A stretch of DNA of 64,000 nucleotides from Mesaphorura yosii (lineage: Eukaryota; Arthropoda; Collembola; Poduromorpha; Tullbergiidae). Every line of letters starts with the position of its first letter. Position 1 is the first letter of the stretch. The stretch spans positions 62,001 to 126,000 of the forward strand of contig WIXG01000120.1 in assembly GCA_009869945.1 (NCBI GenBank), in the 5' to 3' direction. Under the pieces are notes generated by a model. It searched no databases and had not been told where the DNA came from. It worked only from the letters and a program-made list of their open reading frames with translations. A program made the position numbers and the translations under genes. Positions 52,001 through 64,000 of the stretch are shown piece after piece.

Positions 52001-55000
52001 TCAGATATTCATTATTTTGGCACGACAGTGCCACCATTTTGGATTCACGAGCCACAGGACACAAAAGTGATACTTCATGGCACTCACGTGCTGAATTGTG
52101 TTGCTGGTGGAGTTCCTCAGCCCATCGTTAAATGGTTTCGTGGTAGGTACAGTTTCCTTGTTGGCAATTTTGGATTGACGAGCCGGCCGTCGGTTCTTAG
52201 CTTCTTGTACTAACTCTGAATTCAAACTATTGCAGAAACTGGGGTTGTAAAGCAGCCAATCTCAAACGATCACAAATTCGAATTGCTGGAGGACGGGAGC
52301 CTGAAAATCGAAAATGTGGAGGCGATGGACGCGTCGACATATTTATGTGTGGTACAAAATGGCGTGGGTGTAAATCTTTCCAAGTCAATATACGTCCACG
52401 TTAACAGTAAGTTGCCATTTCTAAACTTGGTCAGACTTTTTACTATCTCGTCTTCTTTAATTACCAGTTCCGCCCAAGGTTTCCGCTCCAACAACATCGG
52501 TTCTCGTAGCCGAAGGCTTGGAAACCATTTTGAAGTGTCAAATTCGTGGAGAGTCGCCCATTCATGTAGACTGGCGCCGTAACAATATGAGCTTCGAGGC
52601 TGAAAGCAATGCACGCATGACAATGGGCTCAGTGCATGATAAAAACACTAGCATTCTTTCCACGCAGTTAAAAATTGAGAGGAGTGAGAAATCTGATTCT
52701 GGATTGTACGAATGTTTGGCGTAAGTTAATCACATCTGGTTTTCTGCAGCTGGCCCTCCCTCATTCTCCATTTTTCTTTTGCCTTCATTTTAATTAAAGG
52801 TCCAATCCCTTCGGTCGAGAGTCTGGTCGAATAAGTTTGGAAGTTAAACGTATGTGGAAAACCTTTTGCTACTCGCGTAAATAACAGTAGTAAAATCTTA
52901 AATCTCTCATTTTCTTCTTAACTAGCGAGGCCGGGCACTCCTGAAGATTTCGTCGTGGAGGAGATTGGCTCAAGATTCATCCGATTGCGCTGGTCAGTTG
53001 GTTCACTAGCATCTTCCGTTGTTCCTGTGACGTACTTCGTCCTGCAGTTCAAGAAATCTACGTTACCTTCGTGGTCGGACGCTTTCAATACGACAGTTCA
53101 ATCGCCAGCTACGCATGCTGTTCTGGAAACTTTAAGCCCAGTTACACATTATGACATACGCATTTTTGCGTTTAACGAGATTGGTCACAGCTTTCCGACG
53201 GAGCCACTAGCAGTGCTCACACTTTCGGAAGGTCTGCATTGCACTGCTCTTCTCATTTCTCTTGTGGAAGAGTTTGATTACAGTAACTTATTTCTAACAG
53301 CTCCATCTGGCCCCCCAACAAACATCTCTGCGATCCCACTCAGCTCAAAATCAATTTTGGTAAAATGGACTCCTCCTGATATTCATTCGCAACACGGCAC
53401 AATTCTTGGATATCTCGTTTTCCTAACGCCAATGCATCAGCATCAGCGGAATATAAACAACACGGTGGTCGTCAACGAGAAATGGAATCACCAAACAGAA
53501 GTGTCCGGACTGAAGCCAAACTCTCAGTACAGAATTACTGTTCGAGCTTATAATAGTGCTGGAAATTCTCCGGAAGGTATGAAAACTGATGCATCTTTGA
53601 TGAAAATTTGTCCGTCATCGGTGCTAACAATTTTCTCTTGTGAATCAGCGCCATTCGTGTCTGTCCACACTCCAGAAGGAAGTAAGTGACAAATTATAGG
53701 CGAACTAGCGATCCCAGCCATTTCCTGAAAGATTAATGTGTTTTTGTGAATTTCAAACTTTAGCGCCTGATGCACCGCCGTCCAACATACGATGCGAGGC
53801 GCTATCGCCTAAGAGCTTACAAGTTGAATGGAATCCGCCCGACATAACCCTATCCAACGGTCAAATTCAAGGCTTCAAAGTCATCTACCAATCTGTTCAG
53901 GACGAGATACGAGGTATTGCTAATTGCTGCATGAACTAACCTGGAACGTGTTGCCTTTCACATGTTAATTAATTGCTTTGAAGCTGAAAAACCTGAAGTA
54001 AAGAAGACCGCGAATCGCGAGACCACGCTGCATGGCTTGCAAAGCTACATGAACTATTCAATTCGAGCGTTGGCATTTACGCTAGGCGGAGAGGGCGTCG
54101 TCTCAGCCCCAGTTTATTGCTTAACTGAAGAAGATAGTAAGACACTAATTTGGTTCTCCTCATGCTTAACTGCTTAATAAATCTGTACATAACTTTATCG
54201 CAGTTCCCGATGAACCTGCCGACATAAAAGTAGCTCCATCCAGCACAACATCCGTGCTCGTTGGCTGGTTGCCTCCAAGTACTCCAAACGGAGTTATCAC
54301 AAAGTACACGATATACTGGAAAACTGACGACAATGAAGCCAGTAGAAAAGAAAAGAACTTCATCACAAACCCCGACGAAGACGAGCAGCTGTCGGTGGAA
54401 ATTCGACGCCTCCGAGAACAGGTGAGGTACACCTTTTGGATTACTGCAAGCACATCCGCTGGACAAGGAAAATCGTCGAAATTCCAAACCGTGGTGCCTA
54501 CACTGAAAGGTTAGTCAACGGCTACTTAAAACAAATATCAAAGACTCCTCTGTTATGTCCCAAACATATGCGACTTGAATCTGATTTAAACAGTGAGCTC
54601 GAGAATCGTTTCATTTCCTGTGGTAATAAATGCCGTCCTGGACCGGCCAGTAATTCTTCCGTGCAAGGCAGCTGGGAATCCGGAGCCAAATCTTTCATGG
54701 AGGAAAGGAAACCGTGTCGTGCAAACTCACCAGCTTTTGAAAAATGGCTCGCTTTTCATTGCTTCCGTGAAGGTGTGGCTAACTTCATTCAACCATTTTC
54801 ATTTATTCCCAAATCAAGATTGTAATGTGTTTTACTTTAATTGTTGAACAGGAGCACGATGAAGGCACGTACACGTGCCGCGCAGAGAATTCGATTGGTT
54901 CAGAGGAAGTCCAACATCAGCTTCTGATAAGTCGACCGCCTCCATCCGTTCCAGTTTTCTTGGGATACGTAAGCTCATCGAGCATTCAAATTCATTGGGA

Positions 55001-56737
55001 GACACCGAAGAAAAGTGTGCCTCCCATAACGGGTGAGTCGGAAGTATATTTTGCTATTAATCGAATGTCCACTTTGCTGGTGGGCCGAAGTTTCTAGTCT
55101 GCTGCTAGAACAAACCGTTACTCTGCTTTGCATAAATAAATATTGACTTTCAGGTTTCGTGCTCCAGCACCGACGAGTTCAAAATGGGGGAAAAGTGTCA
55201 TCAGAATGGAACGAGAAGAAATTAGCGCCTCGAGCGTCTTCATTTACATTTGAAAATTTATTCTGCGGCACGCCTTACCAAGTGAGGCTGGCCGCGTTAA
55301 ATAGTATTGGCGTGGGATCGTTTGGTACAATCCTGGAAACTCACACAAATGGCGGACCTCCGTCAGAGAATATCAAACTAAGCGATGTCATCGATGGAAA
55401 TGAAACTGCAATTTTCATAAATTTAAGCCGCTGGCCAGATGGCGGGTGTCCTTTCCACTTTGTCGTCGAATACAAGTACAAAGGATCAGCATCGTCAGCG
55501 TGGCAGAGGATTTATCATGGCCATAATCACACAAGATTCGTGTCATTCAACGCGGTTCCTCGAGGAAAGTACGACGTCAAGATACAAGTGGTCAATGATG
55601 CTGGCAATGTCACTAAAACATTTCCCGTTGAGGCTGATCCAGGTAATTTAATGAAGACTCGCAATTAATATGCAAGGAATGGACCCAAAGGACTTACGTT
55701 TTAATGTTTCATCCTTGCAGACTTTTTCTCTACTTATAAAATCCTGAAAGAAGTAATTGCGGAGGAAAGGGCGGGTGGATCGTCGATGTTGGCTGATCCA
55801 CATGTGATTGTTCCTGCGATATCTTCTCTTATATGCGTCGGTGCACTTGTATTTTGCATAGTCCTTCTTGTTAAGAAGGGGTAAGCTAATCGAAATTCAA
55901 TTTATGCTGCAATTAATTGGTACGAAAATTATTGTTCGTTACCTTTTCGCCACTCTGCAGGTCATACATTAAGAACGACTGGAAATTCGGCCAAAGTTCC
56001 AGCCAACAAACGTGGCTGAGCTCCGAAGAAGTTCATGCCCCAAGCACAGCTTGTGACGAAAGCACAAGTAAGAATGCAAGACCACTAAAATTTGCTTCTC
56101 CGGTTGGCTGTTAACTAAATCTTGATGCAAAGGTCAAAACATGTCAATTTACGCCACTTTGAACTCGACGAAGCAAATTCCAATGACAATACGAGATGCC
56201 ACTATGCGTTTTCAAACATTCGGACAGCGAGACAATTATGACGCGGCGCCACCTTTGCCCGTCTCTACCCTAAAGAAGAAAAGTAGACGGAAGTCCTCCG
56301 GGTCCTCGATTAATCCAGTCAACTCAGGTAAACGTCGTCATTGGGAACGAAGTTTTCAATTTAAACCTTTTAGCCAATGAAATGGTATCTTCTCAGGTGC
56401 TGGTTGTGTGCCGGATTATCCTGATTATCGAAATCATTACGAGTGCAGAAACGCTAGATATTCACATCGATCGCAGCCTAATTCCGATTCGGACGAGGAC
56501 ACGGAAGACAGCCTGGACCCAAATTATGCTCGCCCTTATCAGCACCTTCCTTACCGCAGCGGTAATTCCAAAATGTTAAGACGCTTGCTCAGTCGTTGGT
56601 TAATCACAATCTTTAAACATTTCGACTTCTTTACAGATAAACTATCCGCTAAGAATATTATAGGAACTAACACATTGAAAAAGAAGTCTGGTGGATCCAG
56701 ACATGGACGGGGTGGTTCTCGAGAGTACTTGGATTAG
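43013..56737 (+). CDS. Dscam: Dscam-family adhesion receptor (10 Ig, 6 FnIII, one TM), single-copy exons
   Basis: Thirty-one exons close in phase on a TAG, giving 1872 aa: 43013-43109, 45019-45205, 47752-47894, 47985-48168, 48246-48382, 49957-50080, 50156-50446, 50510-50607, 50678-50746, 50810-51091, 51157-51213, 51297-51575, 51668-51949, 52029-52142, 52236-52406, 52468-52720, 52800-52849, 52926-53231, 53301-53576, 53649-53681, 53764-53913, 53984-54136, 54204-54509, 54594-54772, 54852-55032, 55154-55642, 55721-55880, 55961-56067, 56133-56327, 56397-56561, 56637-56737. A signal peptide (WSLVLVLHTLAQLLLQS) precedes Ig1-9 (about 40-939), FnIII1-4 (940-1347), Ig10 (1348-1442), FnIII5-6 (1443-1630), a TM helix (about 1659-1681) and a 190-residue tail with YATLN and MRFQTFG motifs. 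This order is diagnostic of Dscam. Dscam proteins mediate homophilic adhesion and self-avoidance of neurites. Exons matching Dscam1 variable exons 4, 6, 9 and 17 occur once each, so I cannot say which paralogue it is. Confidence 0.96.
43110..45018 (+). other. Dscam intron 1
   Basis: A 1.9 kb intron between the signal-peptide exon (donor CTTGTAAGT) and the first Ig1 exon (acceptor TTTCCTACAG). Phase 1 on both sides joins as Tyr. No coding exon is seen inside. Confidence 0.75.
45206..47751 (+). other. Dscam intron 2
   Basis: A 2.5 kb intron that splits Ig1 after PGLR. It ends with a strong polypyrimidine tract (CTTTTTTTTTGCAG). I searched it for Ig-like half-domains and found none. Confidence 0.7.
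48436..48450. repeat. (GTCT)n microsatellite in Dscam intron
   Basis: Fifteen bases of tandem TGTC/GTCT inside the intron that hosts the nested gene. Confidence 0.8.
48534..48557. repeat. GC-rich inverted repeat just beyond the nested gene's 3' end
   Basis: A perfect 9-bp inverted repeat, GCCGAAGGC (48534-48542) and GCCTTCGGC (48549-48557), with a six-base loop. It sits in an AT-rich intron, 23-51 nt past the nested gene's poly(A) signal. It could fold in RNA from either strand. Confidence 0.8.
48580..48585 (-). promoter_or_regulatory. Poly(A) signal AATAAA for the nested gene
   Basis: A minus-strand AATAAA 71-76 nt downstream of the stop of the nested gene, supporting an independent transcript. 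Confidence 0.6.
48656..49415 (-). CDS. Unrecognised 173-aa protein nested antisense in a Dscam intron
   Basis: Four exons (49415-49301, 49224-49079, 48995-48882, 48802-48656) make 174 codons, each junction GT-AG with matching phases 1, 0, 0. I do not recognise the family. The N-terminus has a basic-flanked hydrophobic stretch (LRTLLWLIFSPIAKLISSL, about 5-23) that could be a signal sequence or membrane anchor. A short Cys-rich segment follows (DLCSCSRCVAIRCKHFEGKC; spacing C-x-C-x2-C-x4-C-x7-C). The remainder is predicted helical and coiled-coil-like (LVLYEQLEQILQLQTL, QVDLLRDLDSSSEHLQV, MERLQINQKIEESVAIG). The gene lies wholly within the 1.57 kb intron 48383-49956 on the opposite strand, with its own poly(A) signal. 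The acceptor before the last exon has a weak pyrimidine tract and is the least certain junction. A small membrane-tethered adaptor is possible, but that is a guess. Confidence 0.75.
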
Positions 56738-56759
56738 TTGAAATCACAACAATTTGTTA

Positions 56760-56765
56760 AATAAA
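56760..56765 (+). promoter_or_regulatory. Poly(A) signal AATAAA for Dscam
   Basis: AATAAA only 22 nt after the Dscam stop codon, implying a very short 3' UTR unless later signals are used. Confidence 0.6.
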
Positions 56766-59700
56766 GACAATTTATTTGTTGATATTGTTTCAAAGCATTT
56801 ACTGTCGATGGGCAACTTCATTATACTAATTGCCCTTCATCGAGGACGAGATCAACTTGGCTAAATCAAAAGTACAAATTCCTTCTTGGGTTGAGGGCGC
56901 ATTCTAATCAAAATTTAGTGGTGCTGGGTCCGGTAGACCAGAGTACGGACCTTTAGCTATGAAGACATTTCATTTTTTCGGGTTTCTGAAAGAGCAAAGT
57001 ATCTTCAAGCGGCACTTGCAGCTGATAACGACGGAACTTTTGCTCTTCAAATCCTAATGCCTTCATTTGAAGTTTGGACGCGTGTGCACGGCAAAAGATG
57101 ATTCCACTTCTTGTTCTTGTTACTGCTACAAGAAACTTGAAACGTCATTATTTACCTGGTGAACCCTCGACACGGGACGGAGACTTGCCTGCTTTCTTGT
57201 TTTCTTTAAGAATATTGGATTGGTGCACTGGGAATTTTACTGGAGGGAAAGCTAACTGCAACTGTATGTTGTGGAAGTTCCTTTTGAGTTATATATGCAA
57301 TAAAATGTAAACGACGAGAGCACGAGTCTAGTCTAGAATTCTTGCATCTCGCTGCAATTGCGATGCAGGACCGAGACATTGTTTCACTTTTCCTAATTAA
57401 CTGCTTCTGGCAACGATTCGTATTCCAGCAAAGGTAAAGTGCAGGCAGGTACAGGAAAACGGCTTGAACTTGAAGAAATGGCCACGGCAGAGTCCATTAA
57501 CGTAGAACGAGACGAGATGCTTCTTTTCATTGTGCGTGCGGTGGCTTGAAAGTGCGAAACAAAACATCTTGAATCTCTCGAATGCAACAAATCTTCATTT
57601 TATCCTTAATTTTGGATGCTTTTATGTTCTTTCCTCGATTACTCGCGTCTTGCGTCTTGGTCTTGGCCGGCACTTGTGCACTGCACTTCCTCCTCCTTCG
57701 TTTCCATTTTATGAACTCATCTCGTTACAGTTTCCCAGGTTCAAGATCATCAAGTAACCTTGCGTCTTGCGGCTGCTCAATCGATGTCAATTTATGTTGC
57801 ACCTTTTGGTCGGTGCATTGCTGGAAAAACCCCTTCGCATTTATGCCTTTTCCTAATGAGAACTGCTCCGCATTTACAATTTACAATACTCGTATTCGTA
57901 TTTTATTGCAAGCTATCAATTTTTATTTACAGTCAATTGGCTGGACAAAAGTCAAGGTTCCATTTTTTCCTTTTTGTTAGAGGAAGTGAGTCCCAAAATT
58001 ATGTGACGGACGCAGACGCTGGACGTGCTTTCTTGAAATTTCAGTTTTCGGCACAAACGTACCATGCAAGATGTACGCGCGACGCGCGTCTGAGACGGAA
58101 TCAAGAACTCGTTTACGACTGTGGAAAAGAAAAAATTAATTTCCGCTTGTGTCTGCACTGGAGAGGCAAAAATGAGGAGAAATGCAAGTAGCATGGCATG
58201 GAGTCAGAGCCACAAATCTCGTTGCCACGAGCTGTGACAAGGTGCTACAATTCTAGAAACGGAAATGCGTCCATTCTGTCAGATGAATTTAATGCGGCTG
58301 GAGCAAGAGCAGACTTCGATCGGCATGACACTTAAATGCTGATCAGGCGAGTATGCGAGTACCGAGTCCAATTTTCACTTCGCTGTGCAGTTCCATAAGA
58401 GCAAGCGTGGACTGTATTGACAAAAAGGAGAAGGTATCCGTTTCCAAATGCATTCAGATTCCAATAGTCCAACGACACGACACGAATTACGTATGTTACG
58501 AGTGCGTGTAGCAAAAGATCATGATTTAGTGCGTGTTGGGTGCTTACCCTTGTTATTGCCTATTTCCACATTCCAGCCTAGCCTGAACACGCATCGCTGA
58601 GAGAGGGTACTACAAGTTTCTATTTAAGGAAAGTCCCGTAGCTGCAACACTGCAACAGCAGCAAATCCCCATCCATTTTCATTCGGTCTGGCTTTGTTTC
58701 GATTTCGACCCGACTGCGACTCCGAAAACCCGACTCGCAACGCAAGCCGTACCTGCCTGGTTTCATTTCGTGCTTTCCTTCTGTAGCAAGCATGGCATGG
58801 GCTTCTTATTTACGCGTACTGTGCGTGTGCGTAAGTAACAGTGCAGCAGAACCTTTCTCTCAAGTCTCGCAATGCATTATGCGTTATGCGCTTGTCGGAT
58901 CCCCAATTTTAGTTCTCAGTGAACCAGCAGTGGCAGGGTTTGAAAGACTTATAGCCAACATAATACTATTGCATTACTTACACGTCCGCGTATTGTACAC
59001 TGCACTATACTGCTGTGTTTGTATTCTGCTGCTTAGCACAGTAATCTTCGTCGAGCAGAAAGAAAGCCCGATCCCGATCCGTGAAATGCAATGCAACTTT
59101 CTGCTCGTACGCATGTTTGCTGTGTAGACACGCAGTCTGGCTGCTGAGAAAGTTTTCCGTTTTCCTAGCGCACTGATGCATAATTCAGTCTGGTCTCAAC
59201 CGCGCAGCCACGCACCCGCACCGACAGGGTCAAGTTCGCAGTCGCTCGCAGCTCGTTTCCATTTGAGTCCAGACACTGCAATGTTCATTCGCTCAATGAA
59301 AGAATTATTATTGTGTTCATTTCAAGCATGTGCTCGTGAAGATTGTCAACACTGTCGAGTTTAATTTACGTATGCAGGATTTTGTGCCAGTGCAGTGATC
59401 GTGCCCATCCTGGAACCACGTCAAATTAGTCAAATAGTCAAAGTCAATGACGGTAAGCCAAAATGAAGTCAAGCTGACAATATTTTATAGCGCTTAACAC
59501 AGCAAAGGATGTTGAACTTTCCGCACGCACTTCCTCAACCCAGTGAGCCTTGACTTTGACTCCATTTAGTGATTTAGCGCTGAACCATTGAAGTTTTGTT
59601 TGTGTTGTCATTTCGAAATTGTGCATACGGTCGAAATTAATTTGTACCTTCGCAAGCACAACTTGCGTACTTTGCATTTCCATGTAGACTTCCGGCATCT

Positions 59701-62700
59701 CTATGATCGAGGAATTTGCAGCTTCAAGGACCATTAAAGCCAGTTTTTTAATGTGGTGAAATTCCTTCCTTTCCTAAACGTGGTTTATGAGAACACGTAT
59801 TGGAAAATCTTTTTGGAATAGTTTTATGTTTGCTTTTATTTTCATGAATGAAAACCAGGAATTGGAATGGATTGAACCAGGAAGCAATTTGCTTGAACTT
59901 CTCAATATCTCAATGCTCCTGATGAGTCTTGTTTTGAATGATCTTTTATTGCGAAATTTCACGCATTAGAGATCATCACGCCAGTACTTTGCATTTGCAT
60001 TGTTTGCACGATCTTGAATTGAATGAACGAAGCGTTTACGACTTTAAGAGAGCAATAAAGAGAAAATGGGCATTCTTCTTTAATGTGCATATTTGTGGGT
60101 TACCATTACGTAATACGATTTCGAAAATTGCACATTCAGACACTCGTCTTTGCTGCATGTGTCCAAGACTTCCAAAGGTGATGATCGTAGACAATGGAGC
60201 AGAGAACGTAATCAAGAAATCATCATCGCGTGCTCATAAAATGTTGTTATTGACTGACAGCCGTGCTGACTTTGAGTGTCGTGTGCTATCAAATATCAAG
60301 GATTGTTAATCCTGCCTGCCAGCGTGAGTGTTCGAGTATTCGCACGAGCTTAAAAATTCTTGCCAGATTCGTTTTACAGCTAGAGTCTGGTAATTACACG
60401 GCCGCGAGTTCCAGACTGCTGGCTTGTTTAGAAAAGTGCAGGATAAACGATAAACATTGCATCTGCCATTACAGTTTGAAGGAAACCTTCAAAATAAAAC
60501 AAAGACCTACCAATTTGAATATTTCTTGCATATTTTAGCTAAAAATAGACGCATCGTTTCGCATAGCAAGTTGCAAGCTGCATGAGTCTTTGCTTTGGGC
60601 AAGGCGTCTGCTGTTAAACGCAGTCGAACGTGACTTGAAGGTTAATCGCGGGCGAATGACTGAAGCCAATAATTAGCAGCTTGTATAATTCCCAAATAAT
60701 TACTCGATTTTATTCAGCCCATTCAATCCACCATCCAGACGTGGATTCAGTCGGATTTTCAAGAGCCACAGTTTTTGATTACTTCAAAGGCAGTACGAAA
60801 TTACTTAAATAAAAAAAACGTGGAAGAGGCACGTTCGCGAGTTTATGTTGGCGTTCTGAAAGGGAATTCCTATTTACCTTGTCGCATTAAAGAGACTTTA
60901 CATGCTACACGTTTACGATGGTCGTTAACACGAGTTGGACTAAGCGATTTTCTCCCGATCAATCTTTCTCGTGTGCTGGGCTTGTAGACTTTTGACTTGA
61001 TTGCAATGCATTACAAAAATCGCTGTCGTGTTGTGCGTTTGCTTGCGTTTTGGTCTCGATAAACGCTTCCGTGCAATTTACTCGGTTTTTTAAGAGTTTG
61101 GTAAACATGTCAGCGCCTTTGCCTTGCAACGCGATCACGATGTTGATCGCTCAAGTGGAGTAGAAGGATTGGATTTTCGGAAAGGTGAAATGAACGAGAC
61201 GTCAATGAATTAACCTTCGATCACATTCAAGTTTCTGTGTTGGCTTGAATTCTCTAGTGGGCGAGACAGGCATTCTTCATTCAAGGCACAAGAGAATTGC
61301 ATTGCGTATGGCAGATTCATTTCATTTCCCGCACATTGGAACCCAATTTCTTGAATTCGACTATGCACCAGAAAGTTGTGAGTCAAGGCGTAATGATTTT
61401 TTTTCGCGAGAGTCGCACGGAGACACTCAATCAGTTGCAGATCACGATGGCTGTTTGTCCTGTGCGGCTCTCCTTAAAAGCTTTAGATAATTCCATCGGA
61501 CGTTAATTTTGTGGTGTGTGGAAAGCGTAGTGGAAGACTGATAAAAGAATTCTGGTCACTTGTCAGAAGAATTCACATATTTTAGCGATTTATTATAAAT
61601 AGCATATGAAGGGAGCCATGCGGGTGATTGTGATTTCCATTTTACGCAGGGAATAAAAAGTGCATTATGCATCGGTGAATTTCAATCGACATGGAAAGCA
61701 GGAACCGGCAGCAGAAGGGGACCACGGCAAAAGCGAAGTACGTACGTATTTCTGGTGCATGAAGTATGATTTAACTGCTAAAGCAGCTCTTCGTGCCCAA
61801 ACCCATTCGAGTACGCCTGCACAGCTTTCCAATGACATTTCAATGCTTCGTTCGACTCCGCCGCAAGACTCGACTAGCTCGAGCTGTCGCTGTCCCTCAA
61901 ATGTGCATTAACAATGCATTCAATGAAAATCACTGACGACACTTTCTCTTTATTCAATGCGGGATATGTGATGAGTCACCATTTCCATGTCCCTGCTGAA
62001 TGCACTTTCATTCTACGACGTCAGTTCGTTAGTTAGCTGTATTGCATTTTGCTGTCTCCGAGCAGAGTTCATTACGGTGCATGTTTCAGGACGAGGCGAT
62101 GGCGGTTGAGCGGTTCCTTTGTTGCGTAATTGATAATCTGGGCCGCTTCAACTTATAAATCATTTATAAGGCTTCGAAAATGAGGGCGAGGAAAGTAGTC
62201 GTCCGCGTCGCAAAAAAGAAAGTGCATCCGATGCAACAATGATGACAATGAAGAAGGTCGGCCTTGCTTTCCTTGTCTCTTTCAGGATTTATCCGACGTA
62301 TCATTTCCATAGACGAAATTATACAAAAATATGTCGCTCATGCGGAAAGTTCGCTTTGCATTGCAGCAACATCTTGGCGCAGGAGGGTATGTCTCTAATG
62401 GAATAATGGAGCTTGTTCCAAATGGTTATTGAATGCAATTCAGAATCACTTAATTCTGAATCATCCTCTGCTCCGAAATGCGTTTGGGACGGGAGATTCT
62501 TTCAAGAGTCGAAATTATAGTCATCAAGCGCGAAGCAATAGTATTAAAATGTAAAGGAAAATGCTACCACTCGGATCAATGAGTTTGAATAGGCAGACAA
62601 CAACGCGAGACGAAACTTAATTTGTATTTTGTTAAGCCGATTGCCAATCGAAAAGTTCCCCAGCCAATTCTACCGCTTGAAAATGATTCGTGTGATTAGA

Positions 62701-64000
62701 AAAGAAAAGGTTGCTGATAAATTGGAAAGAGTCGACGATAATCAATTTCATTGCTGCTCAATAATAACAGGTCTCGTGAATAATGGAATGAAAGTCACGA
62801 CCAGGGCCATAAAATCAAGGAAAGAGTGCACGAGTGAAATGCTTTCGTCGTTCGTGCCCCTGCTCGTTATTAAAATCGTAGTCACGCGTATACGCGTTTG
62901 CTTGTGCTTGCGTGCATGTTAATCCAGAATCATTATTACAAAACTACCCGGCACGAGCAACTTCTTCTGTGGAGAGCTTTTATAAATTCACACTGGAGAA
63001 AATCAATACAACAATGCGATGCTGGTGCTCTGTTTCTGTTTACTTCCGGATTGAAATGCATGAGATTGTGAATGTAATTATAGACAAAATCACAAGTGTT
63101 AACTCGTTTGCCACTCGACTCGAATTGAATCGCCTGAATTCACTACTGAAATAAAACGAGTTTGTATGTCTTTCCAGAGAATGAGAGGACGGATTTCTGC
63201 CTACTCGAAGTGAAAGCATTCGTTTTGTCAGTGTTTACTTTGAAATCAGGATCTGTTCACTTGTGTATAATGGCTAAATGCCTGGGCGCTTGAGTTTAGC
63301 TGCAAATAATTGACATCTCAGGTTTTAAGTACAGTAGACTGGATTCTGTGGTGCGAGCGCGAGTTCGAGTCGCAGACTGTGTCATGTTACATTCAACATT
63401 GCTGAGCGTACCGCTTTGCTAGGTTTGCTGGTCTCTAGTCGCTAGCTAAGTGAATTTTTACATGCAAAGCAAAATCTGGCAATAAAATTCACACTCACTT
63501 CTGGAATTGCAGTGAATTCCAGGCCAGGCCCATTTTGGTGAACTTGCAAGAATGGAAAGCGTTGGTCGTTGGTCTTAAGAATTAATGAAGAATGTGGGAC
63601 GTGACAGCATTCGTTAATGAACACTTCCTCACGATGAGAAACAGCGCCGGTAAGAAAGCAGAGATTCGTTGGCCGGAATCAGGGAGAATAAATCAGCAAC
63701 ATTTGGCCGTCAAGATAATGCGATTTACTGCCAAGAAGAGACGCACCGAACTCTTTCTTTGTTAAAGAAAAGAATAATGCTCCTTGTAAAAGTGCAGTGC
63801 AGAGAGACTGCCCGGCACAAGAAACACAAAGCCAAAGCGGAAGCGCAGCCGGGAACTGCAGACTGCAATCACATCAAAGTAAATTTGATTAATTTATAAA
63901 CTTCAGATCCCATTTCTTTCGGTAACAGCGGCTCGGTTCGGGCAGACCGAAAGTGTACGACTTTAGAGTTCTGTAACGCGTGGCGGTCAACGAATTCTCT
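56766..64000. other. 7.2 kb downstream of Dscam with no supportable gene
   Basis: All open frames here are short (at most 143 codons) with no recognisable domain or consistent exon chain on either strand. A 19-bp perfect palindrome lies at 62152-62170. Untranslated exons or long introns of a gene beyond the right edge cannot be excluded. Confidence 0.5.
62152..62170. repeat. 19-bp AT-rich palindrome
   Basis: CTTATAAAT, a central C, then ATTTATAAG: perfect 9-bp arms. Each arm contains a TATAAA-like word. Confidence 0.7.

Noticed and set aside
51576..52028. Possible second copy of the Dscam Ig7 exon
   Set aside because: The introns on either side are only about 80-92 nt and contain no Ig-like sequence.

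Overview
This is nuclear DNA from an animal, almost certainly an arthropod and probably pancrustacean. I see multi-exon genes with GT-AG introns (mostly 60-100 nt in the compact genes), a peritrophin-type chitin-binding protein, a Dscam cell-adhesion receptor, a catalytically dead calpain like insect Calpain C, an animal beta-hexosaminidase, MARF1 and Sec31. I cannot name the species. Nothing points to bacterial, viral or organellar sequence. For each gene I chained exons by hand from homology, splice sites and reading phase; every complete chain closes on a stop codon in phase.

Layout. 1-10996, minus strand: 5' part of a calpain-like pseudoprotease, running off the left edge; its first intron takes about 5.5 kb. 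13331-16108, minus: a complete 15-exon GH20 beta-N-acetylhexosaminidase. 16347-16870: an AT-rich element with imperfect terminal inverted repeats, possibly a MITE. 17292-17961, minus: a small secreted protein with two chitin-binding domains. 18275-24366, minus: MARF1 (NYN RNase, RRM, LOTUS repeats). 26251-30957, plus: Sec31, divergent from MARF1 across a 1.9 kb spacer. 31-43 kb: no supportable gene. 43013-56737, plus: a complete 31-exon Dscam with 10 Ig and 6 FnIII domains, a transmembrane segment and a cytoplasmic tail. 48656-49415, minus: an unrecognised four-exon gene nested in a Dscam intron. 56.8-64 kb: no supportable gene.

The genes do not form a pathway. Hexosaminidase and the chitin-binding protein lie side by side and may both concern chitin or glycan handling. 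MARF1 acts on germline RNA, Sec31 on COPII vesicles and Dscam on neuronal adhesion. The most interesting points are the nested gene, a Dscam that keeps the exon boundaries of the hypervariable Dscam1 but has one copy of each exon, the loss of all three catalytic residues in the calpain, and a Sec31 that ends without the usual C-terminal helical domain.
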